DNA of 24,796 bases, taken from assembly GCA_003427395.1 (NCBI GenBank), contig BFEA01000047.1, positions 3,235,464 through 3,260,259 on the forward strand. The letters run 5' to 3'. Below the pieces are notes generated by a model. The model worked only from the letters and a program-made list of their open reading frames with translations. It was not told the origin of the DNA and did no database searches. The stretch is from Chara braunii (lineage: Eukaryota > Streptophyta > Charophyceae > Charales > Characeae). A program made the position numbers and the translations under genes. How positions within the stretch are numbered: position 1 is the stretch's first letter; each line of letters starts with the position of its first letter. Below are positions 19,400 to 24,796 of the stretch, piece by piece.

Positions 19400-20950
19400 T
19401 TAATCTGCTGGCATCTTTCCCTTGAGTCCTCTTTCATAGCCTGCAATCACTTGCGGAGCTGTTTGCTGGAGTCCTTCTCTGGTAAATCACCGATCTTCAC
19501 TGGGATCAGTATCGTGTCTGAATCTGACACAATACTGCATCCTTGGCTTTGGAGGTCGGCCTCTACCGGGAGGTTTAGGCACTAGCATCACCTGGTGTTC
19601 CACGATTTTGTGGATGTCGACTTTGCCATCCATGGTTGGGGGCAGCATTGATCGTCTGGAGGGAAACTGTGCAGTCTCTGCAAAAGGTGCCAGCTTTGAG
19701 GCGTGAAAGACTGGGTGTGTGCGTAGGTGAGCAGGGATGCGAATCACATAGGAAGGTCAATCTATCTGATCCCCAACTATGTCTAGGACCTCCCAGGGAC
19801 CGAAATACTGAGGCATTCATTTTCGTGAAATTCCCAACTCCTGACCCAATTCAGACGACTTAACCCAGATTTTGTCCCCTACCTGAAAATTAGAAGACCG
19901 TCAATGTTTGTTCTCAGATGCAATCATAGCATACAGAGACTTCCTAATATGTTCAACAGCCTGTTGTAGCATCTGTTCATACTTGACAGCAAACTCTATG
20001 TTGCCAGGTGTTGCAGTCGGCTGCTTCTCAGGTAGCGGGAAGTCCAGTGCAGTTTTGGGCTTCCAACCAAGATGCAGTTGGTTGGGAGTCATACCAGTAG
20101 TGCTGTGCACAGCGTTGTTGTATAGGTTGTCGATGAGAGGTAATTTCTCGTCCCTATCATCCTGACTGGCTTGATGTAATGCCGAGGAAGGTGTTGCACT
20201 ACTCGGTTCATTTGTTCTGCCTGGCCGTTTGACTCGAGGTGATTCCCTGATGTCATTTGCAGTCGGGTGCCCATCTGTTGGGCTGTTGATTGCCACAATT
20301 CACTGGTGAATCTCACATCTCTATCGCTTACAATAGACGTAGGGAGACCAAAATCACATACCCAATTGTCCATAAACAGCTTGATGACGTAGTCAGTTTT
20401 AACAGTTTCTGGCATAGCAATTAGTCTGGCATACTTGGTAAATCTATCCAAAATAACGAAGATGTGTCTCTTTCCGCTCCTGCTGGTCACCAAGGTATCC
20501 ATGAAGTCCATTGACACACTTTGATCGGGACCTTCAGGGATCGGCAAGGGTTTGATGAGAGCGGAGCCTGAGTAATAGGTTTGTCCTGTTGGCAAGCCTG
20601 ACAAGTTTCAACGTACTTTTTCACATTTTGCATCATAGAAGGCCACCAAAATCTATGCACTAGGTTAGCTGGTGTCTTTTTATAACGGAAGTGACCAGTT
20701 CGCCTAAAAACAAACTACGCAAAGACTCCCTATCAGGAACACACAATCTTTTATTCCCAACCTTCTCAAGGAATAACAAGCCATTGACCATCGTAAATTC
20801 GTTAGAAGTTACTTTGTCTTTAGCTCTTAACTTACGAATGGTTTCTTACATAATTGTGTCTTCCTGATAGGCTTCCACCAAGGATTGAGTTACATCTTCA
20901 GATATCCCAAACTCAGTCACTAGCGCACTGTCGAGCGCATCGGTCCCGCG
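19400..20950 (-). pseudogene. pol: Element C pol remnant: integrase, GPY/F module and chromodomain
   Basis: Reading down the minus strand, CQACQQDK (about 20580-20605) ends the integrase zinc finger. The core (20089-20604) has the DDE residues in SMDFMD, VSDRDVRF and ESNGQAEQMNR. The conserved tail NNAVHSTTGMTPNQLHLGW follows in another frame (about 20080-20140). The GPY/F motif YFGPWEVLDIVG (about 19770-19805) has a TGA just after it. HLRTHPVFHASKL and a chromodomain-like stretch (19487-19747) follow. A Trp codon is TGA at 19487-19489. The original stop is TAA at 19400-19402, shortly before the polypurine tract. RNase H, RT, protease and gag are missing. Similarity ends near 20950, where unrelated GC-richer DNA begins, so the element was cut there. 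Confidence 0.85.
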
Positions 20951-21787
20951 CAATGCAGGACCCTCCCGACCGCATCACGTAGGAGTTGGTCTACCTCGTT
21001 GCGATACACATGGAGCTTTCGCAAGCTGCTCCGGCCGAGTGCGCCAGCCATACCTCTCGAGGCCCTACGGCAAGATAGGGCCAACGCGAGGTACAGCTTA
21101 CCTCCACCTGCTGGAGTTGTCACCTCCCTTTGGTGGGCGTATCCCCGCCGAGTTACCAATGCGCAATATTAAAGTTAATCAGTTGCAATCGCAGAGGTGG
21201 ACCAGCCGAGGGCGTTTTCTCGTTCGCCGTAGCATAGGGTGCACCTCTATCGGACCCGCACGCGAACCGACGCACTGGGGGGCTAAAGTCCCAAGCGCTA
21301 CTCGTCGCCGGTCGACTATGACGTATCCCACATACCACGTGTTACACCACACTTAGAACATAAAAACTAAAACACACACTCATTCGGAACGACACAAGAT
21401 AAAACAACACAACAATCATAGGCCCTTCAGTAACCATCTTTTAACTTTCCAATGCAGAAATCAGGTAGGCGTGATGCGCGAGACTTAATATAAAACCGCG
21501 TGGACGCAGGACCTTCTCATATCGACTAACAATGCATGAATAAGCAAAGAGTAACAATGATGGCGTACTATGTAGTGCCCATAATCAAGCGATCCCTCGT
21601 GGATTTGAGTACCGCTTATGACACTCGAGTGTCAATCTCGAAGTATCGTGAGGGCCGAGTTCTTCACGATATTGCACGGCTGAAGGAATATTCGTTCAGC
21701 CCCCACAACACCTTTGACCCTTAGGCTGAGTGTCCCGGTGGGCAGGGCAAATAGGCTTTGCACGGGGGGTGATCCCTTCCGCGTAGA

Positions 21788-21812
21788 GTCTAGGACCTAG
21801 GGTGTCCTAGAC
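21788..21812. repeat. Perfect 9 bp hairpin
   Basis: Arms GTCTAGGAC (21788-21796) and GTCCTAGAC (21804-21812) surround a 7-base loop. Confidence 0.9.
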
Positions 21813-22379
21813 AAGGACCTCGAATCCAAGCCCAGGACCAACGTCCGACCAAAAACTTTTAAGAAGCAGGACAGTGAACAGAGGAGAGTCCCCTTTCCTC
21901 TCTCAATCTCAGCCCCAATTAAACCTTAAGCATGGGGCACGATAGGCGACGCGAACACTCAAGCATTGATATGTATATATATAAGTAAGGTTTATTAAAA
22001 ATAAGAAGATCATTTCTCACAGTCAAAGTGAGGCTCCTCTCAGCCATATGTATGTATGTAATTGCAAATAGTCAAATCCAAAGTCCGAATCACAAACATA
22101 CATGCAATCACATCAAGGAATCAACCAAAAGTCCACACACTACACGGGGTCAACTTCAACCCTTCTCTATACTCATACCCCTTGCTTTAGCCATGCAAAC
22201 CCCAGTTTTTGTCCAACCTTCCAAAATAAATACTCACTACCTTCGTTAAATGGCCATTCAATAAAAGTCCGGGTGAAAACCTTAATAAAATAATTAAAAA
22301 CACCAGGACTAAAACCTTTAGGTTGGGTAGTCGAGAGTGAATTGGAGTTGAGTCGTAAACCGACGAATCGGCAACTGAC

Positions 22380-22398
22380 CTGTTATCAGTGATAACAG
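22380..22398. repeat. Perfect 8 bp hairpin with 3-base loop
   Basis: Arms CTGTTATC and GATAACAG flank the loop AGT. The word CTGTTATCAG recurs inside a second hairpin at 23640-23661. Confidence 0.9.
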
Positions 22399-22631
22399 AA
22401 AATGATCCTTGTGGGATTAAGCTGAATCTAGCCCAAATCCTGAATCAAACGTCCAAAAAGGGCGTGTATCATAAAACAGGTCAACGCCCAAACTACATCA
22501 TCAGTGTATGGAGAATAAATCTCCATAGCACATTTTTACTAAAAATTATCTGTCAATTAAGTCTAAATTTAACCCTAAGTCAATGTCCAAAAAAAATGTA
22601 GACCTTTGGCAGAATCTTCCCTATTCATGGT

Positions 22632-22649
22632 GGGTTGCCAGAATCGCCA
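22632..22649 (-). promoter_or_regulatory. Candidate primer binding site of element E
   Basis: The minus strand reads TGGCGATTCTGGCAACCC, two bases after ATTTCGACA, which would be an LTR end. From memory, PBS sequences starting TGGCGA-CTC are common in the plant Tat/Ogre group of Ty3/gypsy. No pol gene of this element is in the window, so this rests on the motif and its position only. Confidence 0.5.
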
Positions 22650-22679
22650 CCTGTCGAAATATAATTTATTTCCTCAAAA

Positions 22680-23250
22680 TTAAAAAAAAATTGGCAGCGC
22701 TTCCGTAGAAAAAGTGTCTTTTCATAATTTATACTAGCTTAAATATGAAAACTGAAACAATATCTAACTTTGAAAAGTCAATTTTTGTCTAACTCCCTGA
22801 ATTAGTAAAAATTTGGGCAGCATCTCCTTTAGAAAAATAGACTTCTCAAATTTATACTAAGTCAGATAAGAACTAAAAGTAAGACGAATTCTTCCAAGAC
22901 AAAATTTAACTAACTCCTTAGATTTGTAAGAAATTCTGCAGCGCTTCCCGTAGGGAAAGTAGCTTTCCAAAATTTATGCAAAGCTAAGTTCAAAATCTAA
23001 AAATAACTTCATATTTTCAAAATCCAATTTTTGTTTAACTCTCTAAATTAACAAAAATTTGGGCAGCACTCCCCTTAGAAAATGAGGCTTTCCATATTTT
23101 TATTAAGCCATATATACAAGTTAGACAAGTTGAACTTTGAAAAGTCAAAATTTGACTAACTCCTTGGTTTTGTAGAAATTTTGGCAGCGCTTCCTGTAGA
23201 GAAAGTGACTTATCAAGATTCATACAAGACCAAGTAGAACAAATGATCCC
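22680..23250. repeat. ~122 bp tandem repeat, five diverged copies, alternating A-B-A-B-A
   Basis: The anchor word GGCAGC (or variant) occurs at 22693, 22816, 22937, 23062 and 23183, spacing 121-125 bp. Copies 1, 3 and 5 continue as GCGCTTCC-GTAG-GAAAGT types. Copies 2 and 4 continue as GCA-CTCC-TTAGAAAA types. So the larger unit is a dimer of about 245 bp. TTTTGTCTAACTC- or TTTGACTAACTCC-like words precede most anchors. Confidence 0.88.
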
Positions 23251-23472
23251 AGAAAATGCAGAAATTGAAACTAACTCTTACAGCTCTAGCACGTGACGAA
23301 CATCTAAAACAACTACCTGTCAAACTAAAACTTAAACTAAGTAGTGATCTCACTCAACCACATGCAGACCAAACCACATTGGTAAGTACTCTCACCAGTC
23401 CTCAAGTCAAATTCTCATAAATTAGTTCGTGGAACTCTCAGATGATTTATACCTTATACCCGACTTACATAT

Positions 23473-24233
23473 GGCATGGTTCTATACCATTCAACTTAGA
23501 AACAATGTCTAACATGCCTTAGAACATACACGAATAGGTTGCACAACTACTTTTATTTTCTTTGGGCATATGACTAAACCATTCAGCTTAGAAACAATGT
23601 TTAGTCGCCCTGAACTGTTTAATATCCAAAGTTTAATAATTTCTGACGCTGTTATCAGAAAGAATGAAAATATGGGCAAGGAGCTGAGTCATTCAGCTTA
23701 GAAACAATGTTCAACTTGCCCAAATTACTTTCAATTATATTATGTGATTTTCCTTCTCTTCTTAGTGATATGGCTTAGCGATGGACCATTCAACTTAGAA
23801 ACAATGTCCAACTGTCAATTCACATGCAAATATAAATAAAATATTTTATGTTATACTCAGTTTGTACTTATGTGCGTGGCTTCAGGCTAAACCATTCAGC
23901 TTAGAAACAATGTTTAGCCTTAGACTAATAAATCCCCCCTCAGAAATAAAACAAGAGGCTGGACCATTCGACTTATAAACAATGTTCAGTCTATCATTAC
24001 ATCATTCAAAGCATGAAGTTGGATCCCTTAGCCCAACTTCAGTCAGAAACCCTAGAAGAAACAGACAGACCAAGCCATTCACTTAGAAACAATGCTTGGT
24101 CCCCAAAACCAGTCAAGCAAACCCTCAGAAATAACAGCAACCAGGCCATTCAACTTAGAAACAATGTTTAGTCCTTCAGAAAACAACCAAATAAACATAG
24201 CCCTGGACCATTCAACTTAGAAGCAATGCCCAG
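23473..24233. repeat. Array of nine hairpins with a constant core and variable, self-complementary flanks
   Basis: The core CATTCARCTTAGAAACAATG or a close variant is at 23488, 23580, 23690, 23787, 23893, 23965, 24076, 24147 and 24209. The core ends (CATT...AATG) can pair, and flanking arms extend the stem. Arms include GACTAAAC/GTTTAGTC plus GGGC/GCCC (copy 2) and TGGGCAAG/CTTGCCCA (copy 3). Others are TGGAC/GTCCA (copy 4), AGGCTAAAC/GTTTAGCCT (copy 5) and GACCAAGC/GCTTGGTC (copy 7). Copy 6 pairs AGGCTGGAC with GTTCAGTCT using two G-T wobbles. Copy 1 has an interrupted stem inside GGCATG/CATGCC. Copies 8 and 9 are weaker. No ORF spans the array. Confidence 0.92.
24014..24041. repeat. Extra hairpin in the array with a different loop
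   Basis: Arms TGAAGTTGG (24014-24022) and CCAACTTCA (24033-24041) are perfectly complementary around the loop ATCCCTTAGC. The loop shares only CTTAG with the main core. It lies between copies 6 and 7. Confidence 0.88.
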
Positions 24234-24241
24234 TCCTTGAT

Positions 24242-24796
24242 TGACCCGGTCAAATACATGCAAACTGCCTTCCTCCTACCTTCCCCCAGTTCATCCCTTA
24301 ATCTACTTTAATTTAAAATAAAGAAAAAACTTAAGCTTTACTCTCACACATTCTTTCCATTCAGTTTGTTTAGATTCTGAAAAGAACGTAAAAGTCATAG
24401 GGAAACACATGCATACAACAGTCAAACTAGAGGGAGATATTCAAACATGGGTATAGTAGGGTCATACAGACAAAAGGTGGTATACCTGTCAATTCCCTGC
24501 CTCCATAACCTCGCCTAGGTTCCAGCATAGCTCCATAGCTCCCGCAATCGGTGGGCGGACTTCCCACAGAGCCTTGATGCGGTCCTATGGGTTGCAATCC
24601 CGCCTGTAGCCTTCCTCTCAAAACCACAGACTAGACTTAGAGTACGAAGGGCAGCAGGAGATAGGCTTGAAACTCTCAGATCCAAGAAAGGTGCTCTCAG
24701 GCTCGCGTGAGAGGGTCTTGGTTTCTTGATACGCCTGAGGGCCCCGCAATGATGGTCAATGAAAGCAACTACAGCTTGATCAAACGAAGTCAAATT
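24242..24796. other. Right end: AT-rich, then mixed-composition DNA without a recognised gene
   Basis: An imperfect-centre palindrome TTGACCCGGTCAA is at 24241-24253. A minus-strand open frame of 92 codons (24515-24793) begins near the window edge, with an Arg/Leu/Ser-rich product and no motif I recognise. It may be part of a gene or element continuing to the right, or chance. Confidence 0.35.

Larger units (their letters stand above)
20951..22631. other. Unassigned DNA, possibly the leader or internal region of element E
   Basis: No motif-bearing gene was seen. The first ~400 bp are GC- and CpG-richer than the surroundings and carry short ORFs on both strands (79 and 105 codons) with no recognisable family. 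A perfect palindrome GACACTCGAGTGTC is at 21620-21633. A TATATATA-containing stretch is at 21968-21982. From about 21990 the DNA is AT-rich. If the PBS-like site at 22632-22649 is real, this is the 5' leader of a minus-strand element. Confidence 0.4.
22652..24796 (-). repeat. Putative very long 5' LTR of element E (outer end not identified)
   Basis: If 22632-22649 is a PBS, the minus-strand LTR ends at 22652 and extends rightward. The sequence is AT-rich and non-coding, with tandem repeats (22680-23250) and a hairpin array (23473-24233), features found in long plant LTRs. I could not locate a matching TG start, so it may continue past the window or end somewhere in 24240-24796. Confidence 0.4.

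Noticed and set aside
21536-21724. 62-codon plus-strand ORF
   Set aside because: Short, motif-free, and contains two palindromes; likely chance.
23473-24233. CRISPR array
   Set aside because: The repeats are conserved but spacing ranges from 62 to 111 bp, the repeat flanks covary, there are no cas genes, and the window is plant-like.

Overview
The window looks like repeat-rich intergenic DNA from a land plant, probably one with a large, transposon-dense genome such as a fern, lycophyte, bryophyte or gymnosperm. I cannot name the species. The evidence is three sets of decayed Ty3/gypsy elements (two with plant-type initiator-Met primer binding sites and chromovirus pol), a 3' fragment of a plant-like LINE, microsatellites and low-complexity DNA. 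I found no intact cellular protein gene, tRNA, rRNA or CRISPR array.

Layout, left to right. (1) 1-3377: the 5' end of Ty3/gypsy element B on the minus strand, with LTR 2375-3377, PBS 2360-2371, a leader, and a gag gene with one stop that runs off the left edge. (2) 3695-15947: element A, a decayed minus-strand chromovirus. It has a 3' LTR (3695-4276), a polypurine tract, then chromodomain, integrase, RNase H, reverse transcriptase, protease and gag in descending order up to 9688. A long foreign block follows (9.7-13.9 kb): a tandemly duplicated ~610 bp module and an antisense, 5'-truncated LINE with a 30-A tail. Beyond it lie a leader with two perfect hairpins, a Met PBS (14630-14641) and a long 5' LTR (14643-15947). 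(3) 15948-18326: no recognisable gene, with a degenerate GGCA-rich tract. (4) 18327-about 20950: the 3' end of element C on the minus strand, the same LTR family as B, with chromodomain and integrase remnants; RNase H and everything upstream are missing. (5) About 20950-24796: what seems to be the leader and very long 5' LTR of a different element (E), minus strand, with a PBS-like site at 22632-22649. Its LTR-like part holds a ~122 bp tandem repeat with an alternating dimer pattern.

The most interesting item is at 23473-24233. A 20-nt core, CATTCARCTTAGAAACAATG (with small variants), occurs nine times at irregular 62-111 bp spacing. In most copies the flanks differ in sequence from copy to copy but stay complementary to each other, so each copy is a hairpin with a constant loop and a covarying stem. 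Plain tandem duplication does not produce that pattern.

All LTR-element coding regions are broken by stops, frameshifts or deletions. Several stops look like C-to-T decay (Trp to TGA, Gln to TAA/TAG), as expected of old, methylated, silenced elements. The only way these pieces 'work together' is as successive insertions; element order and nesting are inferred from boundaries read by eye.
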